Assembly (NCBI RefSeq): GCF_900129705.1
Contig: NZ_FQWO01000006.1
Span: 1-64,000, forward strand
DNA length: 64,000 nt
Direction of reading: 5' to 3'
Source of the DNA: Flavobacterium granuli
Lineage (GTDB): Bacteria > Bacteroidota > Bacteroidia > Flavobacteriales > Flavobacteriaceae
In this document: positions 8,550 through 17,603 of the stretch, piece after piece
How the letters are laid out: every line of letters starts with the position of its first letter
Numbering within the stretch: the first letter of the stretch is position 1
Position numbers and translations under genes: made by a program
The notes under the pieces: model-generated
What the model saw: the letters and a program-made list of their open reading frames with translations, nothing else
What the model was told of the DNA's origin: nothing
Databases searched by the model: none

Positions 8550-9137
8550 TTAGCGGTTAGAGTGTAATTTAGAGACATATTTTCCAATTACGTCAAACTC
8601 AAGGTTTATTTTTGTTCCTACTTCAAAGTTTTTGAAATTAGTGTGCTCGTGGGTGTATGGAATGATGGCAACGCTAAATTGGTTTTTTTTCGAGTTGACA
8701 ACAGTTAGGCTTACTCCGTTTACGGTGATAGAGCCTTTTTCGATCGTTAGGTTGTTTAGAGTTTCATCATATTCGAAAGTAAAAAACCAGCTTCCATTGG
8801 TTTCTTCTGCTGCAATACAGGTTCCGGTTTGGTCAACGTGTCCTTGTACGATATGGCCGTCTAATCGGTCTCCCAGTTTCATGGCTCTTTCTAAGTTTAC
8901 GATATCGCCTACTTTCCAATCGCCTAAATTTGTTTTTTTGATTGTCTCATCAATGGCTGTTACGGTGTAATTGTCATCTTTTAGGGCGACAACTGTTAGG
9001 CAGATTCCGTTGTGAGCAACACTTTGGTCTATTTTGAGTTCGGTAGTAATAGAGGAGTTTATCGTAATGTGGATATTGTCTTTCTCTTTTTTTATTTCTT
9101 GGATGGTACCAAGGGTTTCTATGATTCCTGTAAACAT
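8550..9137 (-). CDS. ribE: Riboflavin synthase, alpha subunit
   Basis: 195 residues starting MFTGIIETLGTIQEI, the classical riboflavin synthase N-terminus. The open frame runs 64 codons further upstream, but that extension is antisense to pdxA and is not part of the protein. The family has two tandem lumazine-binding barrels; the repeat is visible as SVAHNGICLTV (first half) and GSITVNGVSLTV (second half), each followed by its own GDIVNLE/GTKINLEFD strand. It dismutates two 6,7-dimethyl-8-ribityllumazine molecules to riboflavin in the cytoplasm. It is divergent from pdxA with only about 60 bp between starts. No FMN riboswitch is visible. Confidence 0.96.
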   Translation of the reverse strand: MFTGIIETLGTIQEIKKEKDNIHITINSSITTELKIDQSVAHNGICLTVVALKDDNYTVTAIDETIKKTNLGDWKVGDIVNLERAMKLGDRLDGHIVQGHVDQTGTCIAAEETNGSWFFTFEYDETLNNLTIEKGSITVNGVSLTVVNSKKNQFSVAIIPYTHEHTNFKNFEVGTKINLEFDVIGKYVSKLHSNR

Positions 9138-9154
9138 TTCTTGTTTTATTTTAC

Positions 9155-9162
9155 TAAATTTG
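9155..9162 (+). promoter_or_regulatory. -7 box in the ribE/pdxA divergent gap
   Basis: TAAATTTG matches the Bacteroidota -7 consensus TAnnTTTG and points toward pdxA. A second match on the opposite strand (TAATTTTG, plus-strand 9168-9175) points toward ribE, so the two promoters would face each other within 25 bp. No good -33 TTG is placed for either. Confidence 0.55.
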
Positions 9163-9195
9163 CACTTCAAAATTAGCAATAAATAACTTGTGGTC

Positions 9196-10239
9196 ATGAT
9201 GAAAAAAGCAGAAAATATAATTGTTGGAATTTCAATCGGAGATTTAAACGGTATTGGAAGCGAAGTGGTGCTGAAAACATTCGAAGATTTGCGAATGCTG
9301 GAGTTGTGTACACCGGTTATTTTTGCCAATGTGAAAATAATGTCTTTTATAAAGAAGAATTTAGAGTCTACAGTTGCACTTCACGGGATTGATAAATTAG
9401 ATCAAATCCTTCCGGGAAAGATTAATGTTTTAAATCTTTGGAGAGAAGGTGTCGATTTAAATCTGGGAGTTAACGATGAAAAAGTAGGTGAGTACGCGAT
9501 AAAATCATTTGTGGCGGCAACTGCGGCTTTGAAAGAAGGTTTGATTGATCTGTTAGTAACGGCACCTATTAATAAATACAATATACAGTCGGAAAGTTTT
9601 AAGTTCCCTGGACATACAGATTATTTAGATCAGGAGTTAGAAGGAGATGCTCTTATGTTGATGGTTCAGGATGGTTTAAGAGTGGGGCTTCTTACGGATC
9701 ATATTCCGGTGAGTGAGGTTGCATCGCATCTTACCGAAGAATTGATTGTGAAGAAAATAGAAACAGTAAAACAGTCATTGATTCAGGATTTTAGCATTAA
9801 TAAGCCAAAAATTGCAGTTTTGGGACTGAATCCTCATTGTGGAGATGGAGGAGTGATTGGAACGGAAGATGATGCTGTTTTGAAACCGGCATTAAAGAAA
9901 ATATTTGACAAAGGGACTATGGTTTTTGGGCCTTTTGCGGCAGATGGCTTTTTTGGGAGTGGACAATATGAGAAATATGATGCTGTGATAGCAACGTATC
10001 ATGATCAAGGATTGATACCTTTTAAAACTTTATCTTTTGGAAAAGGAGTGAATTTTACGGCTGGTTTGGATAAAATCAGAACGTCTCCGGATCACGGTAC
10101 TGCTTATGATATTGCAGGAAAGGGTATTGCAGACTATAATTCTTTTAAAGAAGCGGTTTATCTTGGATTGGATATTTATCGTTCCAGAGCTCAGTATGCA
10201 GAAATCAGTCAAAAACCGCTAAAAGTTAGAGAAAAATAG
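9196..10239 (+). CDS. pdxA: 4-hydroxythreonine-4-phosphate dehydrogenase
   Basis: About 347 residues from ATG 9196 (a second ATG follows at 9199; a GTG at 9190 is less likely). Family signatures are present: GISIGDLNGIGSEV at the N-terminus, LLVTAPINKYNIQ, the metal-binding KFPGHTDYLDQ, and YHDQGLIPFKTLSFGKGVNFTAGL with DHGTAYDIAGKG near the C-terminus. The enzyme oxidises 4-phosphohydroxy-L-threonine on the way to pyridoxal phosphate (DXP-dependent vitamin B6 route). Length is normal for the family (~330-350). It is transcribed away from ribE and followed by the DUF177 gene after 90 bp, which has its own promoter. Confidence 0.96.
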   Translation: MMKKAENIIVGISIGDLNGIGSEVVLKTFEDLRMLELCTPVIFANVKIMSFIKKNLESTVALHGIDKLDQILPGKINVLNLWREGVDLNLGVNDEKVGEYAIKSFVAATAALKEGLIDLLVTAPINKYNIQSESFKFPGHTDYLDQELEGDALMLMVQDGLRVGLLTDHIPVSEVASHLTEELIVKKIETVKQSLIQDFSINKPKIAVLGLNPHCGDGGVIGTEDDAVLKPALKKIFDKGTMVFGPFAADGFFGSGQYEKYDAVIATYHDQGLIPFKTLSFGKGVNFTAGLDKIRTSPDHGTAYDIAGKGIADYNSFKEAVYLGLDIYRSRAQYAEISQKPLKVREK

Positions 10240-10288
10240 AAGCAGGTAAAAAATTATAAATAAGATTATTAGTTTTGCAATAATTTTA

Positions 10289-10296
10289 TATCTTTG
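10289..10296 (+). promoter_or_regulatory. -7 box upstream of DUF177-rpmF
   Basis: TATCTTTG matches the TAnnTTTG consensus and sits 34 bp before the DUF177 start codon. No canonical -33 TTG was found at 17-20 bp. Confidence 0.6.
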
Positions 10297-10329
10297 CACT
10301 CCCGAAGTTTGGGGTAAAATTTTGTTGAA

Positions 10330-10878
10330 ATGAATAAGACAAAAGAATATGTAATTCCTTTTGTGGGATTAAAGCTAGGGAAACATCAATTTGAGTACCA
10401 AGTAGGTAATGCGTTCTTTGAAATCTTTGATTATGATGAATTTCAAAATTCAGACATCAAAGTAAATGTAGTTTTAGAGAAAAAAAGCACAATGCTAGAA
10501 TTGACCTTCAAGCATAAAGGAACAGTAAATGTTCCTTGTGATCTTACCAGTGAAGATTTTGATATGCCAATAAAAGGGGATATGAAATTGATTGTTCGCT
10601 TTGGAGAGGCCTTTAATAATGACAATGAAGAATTGCTTATTTTGCCTTTTGGAGAGTTTGAGATAGACATTGCGCAGTATATATATGAAATGATTGCGCT
10701 TTCTGTGCCTCTAAGACGAGTTCATCCAGGAGTGAAAGACGGAAGTTTAAAAACGGAAGCTCTTGAAAAACTGAATGAGTTGGCATTAAAAGAACAAACA
10801 GAAGAAAAAGAAGAAGAAAAAGAAGAAAATATTGACCCACGTTGGGACAAATTAAAGCAACTATTAACGGATAAATAA
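10330..10878 (+). CDS. DUF177 (YceD-like) protein
   Basis: 182 residues of the DUF177/YceD family, recognised from its position immediately before rpmF and from its sequence: an N-terminal half with FVGLKLGKHQFEYQVG, a middle GTVNVPCDLTSEDFDMPI segment, and a C-terminal ELLILPFGEFEIDIAQYIYEMIALSVPLRRVHP. The C-terminus is a charged tail rich in Glu/Lys (EEKEEEKEE) ending NIDPRWDKLKQLLTDK. In many bacteria and in chloroplasts members have been linked to 23S rRNA/ribosome maturation. The 9-bp gap to rpmF indicates one transcript. Confidence 0.9.
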   Translation: MNKTKEYVIPFVGLKLGKHQFEYQVGNAFFEIFDYDEFQNSDIKVNVVLEKKSTMLELTFKHKGTVNVPCDLTSEDFDMPIKGDMKLIVRFGEAFNNDNEELLILPFGEFEIDIAQYIYEMIALSVPLRRVHPGVKDGSLKTEALEKLNELALKEQTEEKEEEKEENIDPRWDKLKQLLTDK

Positions 10879-10887
10879 TATAGTAAA

Positions 10888-11082
10888 ATGGCGCATCCTA
10901 AGAGAAAAATCTCCAAAACAAGAAGAGATAAAAGAAGAACACATTATAAAGCTACTGTAGCTCAAATCGCTACTTGCCCAATTACGGGTGAAGCACATTT
11001 ATACCACAGAGCCTACTGGCATGAAGGTAAAATGTATTACAGAGGACAAGTTGTTATCGATAAGTCTGTAGCTGTTGCTTAA
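10888..11082 (+). CDS. rpmF: 50S ribosomal protein L32
   Basis: 64 residues beginning [20 protein letters not shown], the invariant basic L32 N-terminus. The zinc-ribbon cysteines found in many L32 proteins are not present: only one Cys ([14 protein letters not shown]) remains, so this is a zinc-independent form. It is co-transcribed with the DUF177 gene and is followed by a clear terminator at 11107-11134. Confidence 0.97.
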   Translation: MAHPKRKISKTRRDKRRTHYKATVAQIATCPITGEAHLYHRAYWHEGKMYYRGQVVIDKSVAVA

Positions 11083-11106
11083 TGCATTTTTTACAAATGA
11101 TATTTG

Positions 11107-11134
11107 AACTCTCACTCTGTGAGAGTTTTTTTGT
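11107..11134 (+). terminator. Terminator after rpmF
   Basis: The stem AACTCTCAC / GTGAGAGTT with loop TCT and a T run lies 24 bp after the rpmF stop. fabH therefore probably has its own promoter in the ~120 bp that follow. Confidence 0.85.
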
Positions 11135-11257
11135 TGTCTGTTATTTTTACTAAATTAAGAAGTTCTAAAACAGGGGGTTTAGAATTTTTTTTGTAATTTT
11201 CAACTCTTTTAAACGTTTTATTAAATGGGTTCATTTGATAAAAAATATTCGAATACA

Positions 11258-12256
11258 ATGAATACAATTACGGCCGCAATCACCGCTGTAGGGGCTTATG
11301 TTCCTGACTTTGTACTTTCAAACAAGGTTCTTGAAACAATGGTTGATACAAACGATGAGTGGATCACCACTCGAACAGGTATAAAAGAAAGAAGAATCCT
11401 TAAAGATAAAGATAAAGGAACCTCTTTTTTAGCTATTAAAGCAGCTCAAGATTTATTAGCGAAAGGAAATATTGATCCTTTGGATATTGATTTAATAATA
11501 ATGGCAACTGCAACGCCAGATATGCCGGTAGCTTCTACAGGAGTATATGTGGCTACTGAAATTGGAGCTACAAATGCGTTTGCGTATGATTTACAAGCAG
11601 CATGCTCTAGTTTTTTATACGGAATGTCTACCGCAGCTGCTTATATTCAATCCGGTAGATATAAGAAAGTACTCTTAATTGGTGCTGATAAAATGTCTTC
11701 TATCGTAGATTACACTGATAGATCTACTTGTATCATTTTTGGAGATGGTGCAGGTGCAGTTTTATTCGAACCTAATTATGAAGGTCTAGGATTACAGGAT
11801 GAATATTTGAGAAGTGATGGTGTAGGTCGTGACTTTTTGAAAATTGATGCCGGTGGGTCGCTTCATCCAGCTTCGTTAGAGACTATTAAGGAGAATCGAC
11901 ATAATATCGTGCAAGACGGTAAAACAGTTTTTAAATATGCTGTTACCAATATGGCAGACGCAAGTGAGTTGATTCTAAAAAGAAATAACTTGACTAATGA
12001 AGACGTAGACTGGTTAGTGCCACATCAAGCAAACAAGCGCATTATTGATGCTACGGCCAGCAGAATGAATTTAGAAGAATCTAAGGTTTTGATGAACATA
12101 GAAAAGTATGGAAATACCACTTCGGCTACTTTGCCTCTTGTTCTTAATGATTTCGAGCACTTATTGAAAAAAGGTGACACAGTTGTTTTTGCTGCATTTG
12201 GTGGCGGATTCACTTGGGGATCTATTTATTTAAAATGGGCATACGACAAAAAATAA
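11258..12256 (+). CDS. fabH: 3-oxoacyl-ACP synthase III (KASIII)
   Basis: 332 residues from ATG 11258 (MNTITAAITAVGAYVPD); an upstream in-frame ATG at 11225 would add 11 residues not typical of FabH. The catalytic triad is visible: Cys in AYDLQAACSSFLYGM, His in DWLVPHQANKRII, and Asn in IEKYGNTTSATLPL. The enzyme condenses acetyl-CoA with malonyl-ACP to start fatty-acid synthesis. The gene is followed 23 bp later by accB, grouping chain initiation with malonyl-CoA supply. Confidence 0.97.
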   Translation: MNTITAAITAVGAYVPDFVLSNKVLETMVDTNDEWITTRTGIKERRILKDKDKGTSFLAIKAAQDLLAKGNIDPLDIDLIIMATATPDMPVASTGVYVATEIGATNAFAYDLQAACSSFLYGMSTAAAYIQSGRYKKVLLIGADKMSSIVDYTDRSTCIIFGDGAGAVLFEPNYEGLGLQDEYLRSDGVGRDFLKIDAGGSLHPASLETIKENRHNIVQDGKTVFKYAVTNMADASELILKRNNLTNEDVDWLVPHQANKRIIDATASRMNLEESKVLMNIEKYGNTTSATLPLVLNDFEHLLKKGDTVVFAAFGGGFTWGSIYLKWAYDKK

Positions 12257-12279
12257 ATTTAAACTAAAAACAAATAATT

Positions 12280-12759
12280 ATGGATTTAAAAGAAATTCAG
12301 AACTTAATCAAATTTGTAGCAAATTCGGGAGTTGCAGAAGTTAAATTGGAAATGGATGATGTAAAAATTACCATCAGAACAACTTTGGAAGGAAATGTAA
12401 CTGAAACTACTTATGTTCAGCAATTACCTGCTCAGGGTCAACTTCAGCAAGCTTTAGCTCCTCAAGCTACGGCACCAGCAGCACCAGTTGCAGCGGCACC
12501 GGCGGCTGAGGATTCTAAATATATCACTATAAAATCACCTATCATTGGAACTTTTTATAGAAAACCATCACCAGATAAAGCTGTTTTTGTTGAAGTAGGA
12601 AATACAATTTCTAAAGGAGATGTTCTTTGCGTTATTGAAGCAATGAAATTATTTAACGAAATTGAATCTGAAATTTCAGGTAAAATCGTAAAAATATTGG
12701 TAGACGATATGTCACCTGTAGAATTTGACCAACCTTTATTCCTGGTAGATCCATCTTAA
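12280..12759 (+). CDS. accB: Acetyl-CoA carboxylase biotin carboxyl carrier protein
   Basis: 159 residues. The N-terminal helical part ([20 protein letters not shown]) is followed by an Ala/Pro/Gln-rich linker (about residues 50-80) and the C-terminal biotinyl domain, whose biotin-accepting Lys lies in [14 protein letters not shown]. It carries carboxybiotin between AccC and the carboxyltransferase. It lies between fabH and accC; the 95 bp to accC hold an inverted array of 7-bp repeats. Confidence 0.97.
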   Translation: MDLKEIQNLIKFVANSGVAEVKLEMDDVKITIRTTLEGNVTETTYVQQLPAQGQLQQALAPQATAPAAPVAAAPAAEDSKYITIKSPIIGTFYRKPSPDKAVFVEVGNTISKGDVLCVIEAMKLFNEIESEISGKIVKILVDDMSPVEFDQPLFLVDPS

Positions 12760-12850
12760 TTAATTATAAATTATGAATTATAAATTATGAATTGGTTTTA
12801 CTATCATTCTTAATTTTTAAAAACTCATAACTCATAACTCATAACTCAAA
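12760..12850. repeat. Period-7 inverted arrays between accB and accC
   Basis: The left array (12760-12794) alternates AATTATA and AATTATG units; the right array (12822-12848) is CTCATAA repeated three times and then CTC. The right array read on the other strand gives AGTTATG units, so the two arrays can pair as a long imperfect stem with about 27 nt between them. This occupies essentially the whole intergenic space inside the operon. Confidence 0.7.
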
Positions 12851-12854
12851 ATAG

Positions 12855-14201
12855 ATGTTTAAAAAAATATTAATTGCAAATAGGGGAGAAATAGCACTTC
12901 GTGTTATCAGAACTTGCAAGGAGATGGGCATAAAAACAGTAGCTGTTTATTCTACTGCTGATGCGGAGAGTTTACATGTAAAGTTTGCTGATGAGGCTGT
13001 TTGCATTGGGCCGCCTCCTAGTAACTTGTCCTATTTGAAAATGTCAAATATAATCGCAGCCGCAGAGATTACTAATGCAGATGCAATACATCCAGGATAC
13101 GGATTCCTTTCTGAAAACTCTAAGTTTTCTAAAATATGTCAGGAACATGGAATCAAATTTATTGGTGCCGGTCCGGAAATGATTGACAGAATGGGAGACA
13201 AAGCTTCTGCAAAAGCGACCATGAAAGCTGCCGGTGTACCATGTGTGCCAGGTTCTGAAGGATTGTTAGAATCTTTCGAACAAACTCAGGAATTGGCGAA
13301 GTCGATTGGTTATCCGGTAATGTTGAAAGCTACTGCCGGCGGTGGTGGTAAAGGGATGCGTGCTGTATGGAAAGAAGATGAATTGTTAAGAGCGTGGGAA
13401 AGTGCCCGTCAGGAAGCCTCTGCCGCTTTTGGGAATAATGCAATGTATCTTGAAAAACTAATTGAAGAGCCTCGCCATATCGAAATTCAAATCGTAGGTG
13501 ATGCTTATGGAAAAGCATGTCACCTTTCTGAAAGAGACTGTTCAGTACAAAGACGTCACCAAAAATTAACTGAGGAAACTCCTTCGCCATTTATGACTGA
13601 CGAATTGCGTCAAAAAATGGGAGAAGCTGCGGTGAAAGCGGCAGAGTTTATTAAATATGAGGGAGCAGGAACAGTAGAATTTTTGGTGGACAAACACCGT
13701 AACTTCTATTTCATGGAAATGAATACCCGTATTCAGGTGGAACACCCAATTACGGAGCAGGTAATCGATTATGACTTGATTCGCGAGCAAATTTTAGTTG
13801 CTGCTGGTGTGCCAATTTCGGGTAAAAATTATTTGCCTCAATTGCACAGTATCGAATGCCGTATCAACGCCGAGGATCCATATAATGATTTCCGTCCTTC
13901 ACCAGGAAAAATTACGACGCTTCATATGCCAGGTGGACATGGAGTTCGATTGGATACTCACGTATATTCAGGATATACGATTCCGCCAAATTATGATTCT
14001 ATGATTGCCAAATTGATTACTACTGCCCAATCACGTGAAGAAGCAATTAGTAAAATGAGAAGAGCATTAGACGAATTTGTAATTGAAGGAATAAAAACTA
14101 CCATTCCTTTCCACAGACAGTTGATGGATGATGAACGCTATATAGCCGGAGATTATACCACAGCTTTTATGGATACTTTTAAAATGATAGATCCACAATA
14201 A
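12855..14201 (+). CDS. accC: Acetyl-CoA carboxylase biotin carboxylase subunit
   Basis: 448 residues, standard AccC length. Signatures: [21 protein letters not shown] (N-terminal Rossmann part), ATP-grasp glycine loop [30 protein letters not shown], and the catalytic [18 protein letters not shown]. It carboxylates the biotin on AccB using bicarbonate and ATP. Downstream are two back-to-back hairpins that end this operon and the convergent peptidase gene. The carboxyltransferase subunits are not in this window. Confidence 0.97.
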   Translation: MFKKILIANRGEIALRVIRTCKEMGIKTVAVYSTADAESLHVKFADEAVCIGPPPSNLSYLKMSNIIAAAEITNADAIHPGYGFLSENSKFSKICQEHGIKFIGAGPEMIDRMGDKASAKATMKAAGVPCVPGSEGLLESFEQTQELAKSIGYPVMLKATAGGGGKGMRAVWKEDELLRAWESARQEASAAFGNNAMYLEKLIEEPRHIEIQIVGDAYGKACHLSERDCSVQRRHQKLTEETPSPFMTDELRQKMGEAAVKAAEFIKYEGAGTVEFLVDKHRNFYFMEMNTRIQVEHPITEQVIDYDLIREQILVAAGVPISGKNYLPQLHSIECRINAEDPYNDFRPSPGKITTLHMPGGHGVRLDTHVYSGYTIPPNYDSMIAKLITTAQSREEAISKMRRALDEFVIEGIKTTIPFHRQLMDDERYIAGDYTTAFMDTFKMIDPQ

Positions 14202-14210
14202 GAATATAAA

Positions 14211-14237
14211 AAAACCTCGCTAAAGCGAGGTTTTTTT
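14211..14237 (+). terminator. Terminator after accC
   Basis: The stem AAACCTCGC / GCGAGGTTT with loop TAAA is followed by seven T. It lies 10 bp after the accC stop. Confidence 0.9.
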
Positions 14238-14243
14238 ATGTCC

Positions 14244-14282
14244 AAAAAAAAAATCCCGAAAAAAATTTTCGGGATTTTTTTG
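14244..14282 (-). terminator. Terminator of the convergent C1 peptidase gene
   Basis: The stem AAAATCCCGAAAA / TTTTCGGGATTTT is flanked by A and T runs. Its position just beyond the minus-strand peptidase stop makes it that gene's terminator, though it could work in both directions. Confidence 0.85.
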
Positions 14283-14295
14283 GTTTGCAATGGAA

Positions 14296-15492
14296 TTAAA
14301 CTCCAAGTTTTTTAGCAATGTCAGCTGGGATTGCAGCCTTGTTTACCATAAAAGCAGTAGTTTTATATTTCACATAATTTTTAGTTACATAAAGGTAGCC
14401 TTTGTAATCATTAGTTGTACCCCAAGAGTTTTTAACTACATAGTATTCTTTTCCTGTTTGATCTTTGGCAAGTCCCACGATATGCATCGCATGATCATCA
14501 GTAGTTTGATAGTTGTCAAATGCTTTTTGACGTAATTCTGGAGTGATTTCTAATTCAGCTTTAGGGCCGTTAAACATATTTTCTTTTTCTTCAGCGGTCA
14601 TGTCTTCCATTTTCTTAGTTGGAACATAAGCTACACCGTTTTTCCAACTGAAACTTTTTTCGCTAACATCAGATGCCCAAGCTACAGTATATCCATTCTT
14701 TAATGCATTGTCAATGATATTGGTCATATCGTTTAATTTTACATTGTAAATTTGATCAAAAGACCAGTTGTCAGGCACCATTAACATTGATTTTGTGTAA
14801 TAAGGAGAATCAGTAAATGATGACATTTCGATATAATCGGATGGGTTTATCCCCACAACCTCCTTGGCAAATGTTTGTGGAGTATAATTTTTTCCTTTAA
14901 AATTGAAAGTTTCAGGAACTGCTCCCAAATAAGAATCGATTACTGCAGTATATGCTTTTTCCCAATTTGGAGTTAGTTCTCCATTAGGGTTTTTTACCGC
15001 TGCTGCCAATAAGCCTTCCATAAGAGCACCCATTTCGGCAAACTTATTTTTAGAAGTTCCATAATTTAAACCGGTATAAACTTCTTGAGGAAGCGCACCG
15101 TATTTGCTGTACATATTAATAACATCATGTAGCGCACCACCATCGCCAAGGGCTACAGCTCCATGCATGCGCACGTAATTCTTTCCTTTTTCGATATAAA
15201 CATTACGAGCCGAATAAATTTGGGCCAGCTCAACAGGCTGTTTGCCTAATCGGATCATTTCAGATTCTAGGTACGAATTAGTGCAATAGCTCCAGCAAGT
15301 TCCAGAGGAACCTTGGTTTTTTATCGAAGTATTAGCCAGATTGATTACATCTGTAAATTTGAAACTTTCTTTACTTTTTTCGCTGGCATTAACTTTTAGC
15401 GAATTTACTAGGCCGTCTTGAGCCGAAATGGTATTTACTCCTGACAAAAATACCGAGGCAATAAAAAGACTTTTAATTGGAAGTTTGTACAT
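14296..15492 (-). CDS. Secreted C1 (papain-fold) aminopeptidase, bleomycin-hydrolase type
   Basis: 398 residues with a signal peptide (MYKLPIKSLFIASVFLSGVNTISAQ). The papain-type triad is visible: Cys in IKNQGSSGTCWSYCTNS (after the oxyanion Gln), His in DDHAMHIVGLAKD, and Asn in YYVVKNSWGTTNDYKGY. The spacing and the QIYSARNVYIEKGKNYVRM region fit family C1B (PepC/bleomycin hydrolase) rather than classical papain. Unlike cytosolic PepC, the signal peptide places it in the periplasm or beyond. It is probably a peptide-trimming enzyme. It runs in the same direction as the S9 peptidase upstream, 86 bp apart. Confidence 0.92.
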   Translation of the reverse strand: MYKLPIKSLFIASVFLSGVNTISAQDGLVNSLKVNASEKSKESFKFTDVINLANTSIKNQGSSGTCWSYCTNSYLESEMIRLGKQPVELAQIYSARNVYIEKGKNYVRMHGAVALGDGGALHDVINMYSKYGALPQEVYTGLNYGTSKNKFAEMGALMEGLLAAAVKNPNGELTPNWEKAYTAVIDSYLGAVPETFNFKGKNYTPQTFAKEVVGINPSDYIEMSSFTDSPYYTKSMLMVPDNWSFDQIYNVKLNDMTNIIDNALKNGYTVAWASDVSEKSFSWKNGVAYVPTKKMEDMTAEEKENMFNGPKAELEITPELRQKAFDNYQTTDDHAMHIVGLAKDQTGKEYYVVKNSWGTTNDYKGYLYVTKNYVKYKTTAFMVNKAAIPADIAKKLGV

Positions 15493-15578
15493 ATTCTATA
15501 ATTTTGATTTTTATTGTTGGTCGCAAAATAACAAAAATGTTACTTAATAATTTGTTTTAGTCAATCAAGGAATGACAC

Positions 15579-17480
15579 TTATAATGTTTCTTTAAGCCAT
15601 TTGTAAAACTCTCCTTGCCAAACTTGGGCATTTTGTGGTTTTAAAACCCAATGATTTTCTTCTGGGAAATAAAGGAATCTGCTTTTTATACCACGCAATT
15701 GTGCCGCCTGAAAAGCTTCTTGTGATTGACCAATTGGTACTCTGAAATCTTTTCCTCCCTGAATGATTAAGATAGGAGTGTTCCATTTGTCCACTAAATT
15801 AATAGGGTTGAATGTAGTGTATGTTTTTTGAGCGGCTGCATTGTCTTTTTCCCAATAAGGACCTCCAAAGTCCCAGTTGTTAAAGAAAACTTCTTCTGTA
15901 GTTCCAAACATACTTTGCGTATTGAAAACACCATCGTGAGCGATAAATGTTTTAAATCTATTATTGTGTATACCGGCTAAATAAAACACAGAGTAGCCAC
16001 CATAGCTGGCACCAACGCAACCTAAACGAGATTTGTCAACATACTTTTCTTTAGCAACATCATCAATCGCTGAAAGGTAATCATCCATTACTTGCCCGCC
16101 CCAATCTTTACTGATTTGCTCATTCCATTCTACGCCATGTCCTTGCATTCCTCTGCGGTTTGGAGCTACCACAACGTATCCATTGGCCGCCATTAATTGA
16201 AAATTCCATCTAAAAGAATAAGATTGAGTTAAGGCACTTTGCGGTCCTCCTTGACAATATAAAAGAGTTGGGTATTTTTTTGTTTTATCAAAATTTGGAG
16301 GAAGTATGACCCAAACTAACATTTTTTTACCGTCTGTAGTGGTAACATATCTTCTTTCGGTTTTGCTTAACGCCAGGGAATTATATATTTCAGTGTTTAC
16401 ATTAGATAATTGTTTCCAGGTTTTTTCCTTTAAATCAAAAGAGAAAATTTCCGAAGCATGGTTCATATCTGTTCGGGTAACGATAAGGTTGTTTCCTGAG
16501 AAACCCACCATGTCATTCACGTCAAAATCACCATCGGTAATTTGATTAACATTATAAGCGATTTTGGTAAGCCCAGGGAAATTAACCTCAAATAGTTGTT
16601 TTGTTCCGTTAATTGGAGCCAAAAAGTAGACTTTTTTTCCGTCTTTGCTCCAAAGGAAACTGTCAACAGTACCATCCCAACTAGCGGTTAGGTTCATCTT
16701 TAGTCCTTTGAAATTGACAATGATGTCATTTTTATCCGCTTCATAACCGTCGCGTTTCATTTGCAACCAAGTCAAATAACCCGCTGGAGAAAATTGTGGA
16801 GCTGTGTCATAACCTAGATTTTCTTCCGTTCTATTAGTGGTTTTCCCAGTTTCTAGATTGTATTCGTAAATATTAGTGTTTGTAGAAACGGCATATTGGG
16901 TTCCCGCTTTTTTCTTACTTACATAAAAAATGCTTTTACTGTCAGGAGACCAGATGTAATCTTCGTCGCCACCAAATGGTTTTTGTGGGCTGTCGAAATT
17001 TTCATTACCCATAATATCCGTACCTACGGCATCTGGGGTAGTTTCTTTGTAGAAAACATGATTGTATTTTCCTTCGTTCCAAGTATCCCAATGACGGTAA
17101 TCTAAGCCATCGTAGATTTGGACGTCAGATTTTTCCAGTTTTGGATAAAAATCCTTGCCTAAAACTTTGTTCAGTTTTACCTCTTCATTATAAACAAGGT
17201 AATTGCCATCTGGAGAAATATTCTTGTCTGTCAATAAGTCTTTTATTTCTGTAACTTCTGTTGGGTCACCACCGTTTACAGGAATAGTGTAGAATTTTGA
17301 ATCTAATTTGTTTTCTTCAACCGAAGGAGTTGTTACTTTGTAAACAACATTTTTCGCGTCTTTCGAAATGCCTAAAGGAGTAACTCGACCTAGTTTCCAT
17401 AGCAGCTCTGGTGTCATTACATTTTGGCTAATTGCATTTAAACTCATCATTGTCAGTGTTATAAAAAATAGTTTTTTCAT
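15579..17480 (-). CDS. S9 family serine peptidase (acylaminoacyl/dipeptidyl peptidase type)
   Basis: 633 residues with a signal peptide (MKKLFFITLTMMSLNAISQ). The N-terminal two-thirds form a beta-propeller (repeated blades such as DYIWSPDSKSIFYVSKKK and YDTAPQFSPAGYLTW). The C-terminal ~260 residues are an alpha/beta hydrolase with catalytic Ser in GCVGASYGGYSVFYLAG, Asp in IIQGGKDFRVPIGQS and His in PEENHWVLKPQN. It should cleave short peptides, likely in the periplasm. The secreted C1 peptidase next door suggests a joint peptide-use role. Confidence 0.94.
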   Translation of the reverse strand: MKKLFFITLTMMSLNAISQNVMTPELLWKLGRVTPLGISKDAKNVVYKVTTPSVEENKLDSKFYTIPVNGGDPTEVTEIKDLLTDKNISPDGNYLVYNEEVKLNKVLGKDFYPKLEKSDVQIYDGLDYRHWDTWNEGKYNHVFYKETTPDAVGTDIMGNENFDSPQKPFGGDEDYIWSPDSKSIFYVSKKKAGTQYAVSTNTNIYEYNLETGKTTNRTEENLGYDTAPQFSPAGYLTWLQMKRDGYEADKNDIIVNFKGLKMNLTASWDGTVDSFLWSKDGKKVYFLAPINGTKQLFEVNFPGLTKIAYNVNQITDGDFDVNDMVGFSGNNLIVTRTDMNHASEIFSFDLKEKTWKQLSNVNTEIYNSLALSKTERRYVTTTDGKKMLVWVILPPNFDKTKKYPTLLYCQGGPQSALTQSYSFRWNFQLMAANGYVVVAPNRRGMQGHGVEWNEQISKDWGGQVMDDYLSAIDDVAKEKYVDKSRLGCVGASYGGYSVFYLAGIHNNRFKTFIAHDGVFNTQSMFGTTEEVFFNNWDFGGPYWEKDNAAAQKTYTTFNPINLVDKWNTPILIIQGGKDFRVPIGQSQEAFQAAQLRGIKSRFLYFPEENHWVLKPQNAQVWQGEFYKWLKETL

Positions 17481-17603
17481 AAAAGTGTTTGTTTTTTAAG
17501 GATTTAAAAGTAATGATTTTATTCTAAAAAGGCTCAGGGGATTATGTTAACTCTTTTTAATTTAAATTAGACTAAAAATATTATTTTTATAAAAATTTAT
17601 CAG

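Noticed and set aside
8938..9190. FMN riboswitch for riboflavin synthase
   Set aside because: The upstream region is only about 60 bp to pdxA and shows no conserved FMN-aptamer structure.
9138..9329. 64-residue N-terminal extension of riboflavin synthase
   Set aside because: It is antisense to pdxA and MFTGIIE is the conserved family start.
11160..11257. Extra coding sequence before fabH
   Set aside because: The in-frame ATG at 11225 adds 11 residues that do not fit the family start and the gap looks like promoter DNA.
12822..12848. CRISPR-like direct repeats before accC
   Set aside because: Units are 7 bp in tandem without spacers and pair with an upstream inverted array; no cas genes.
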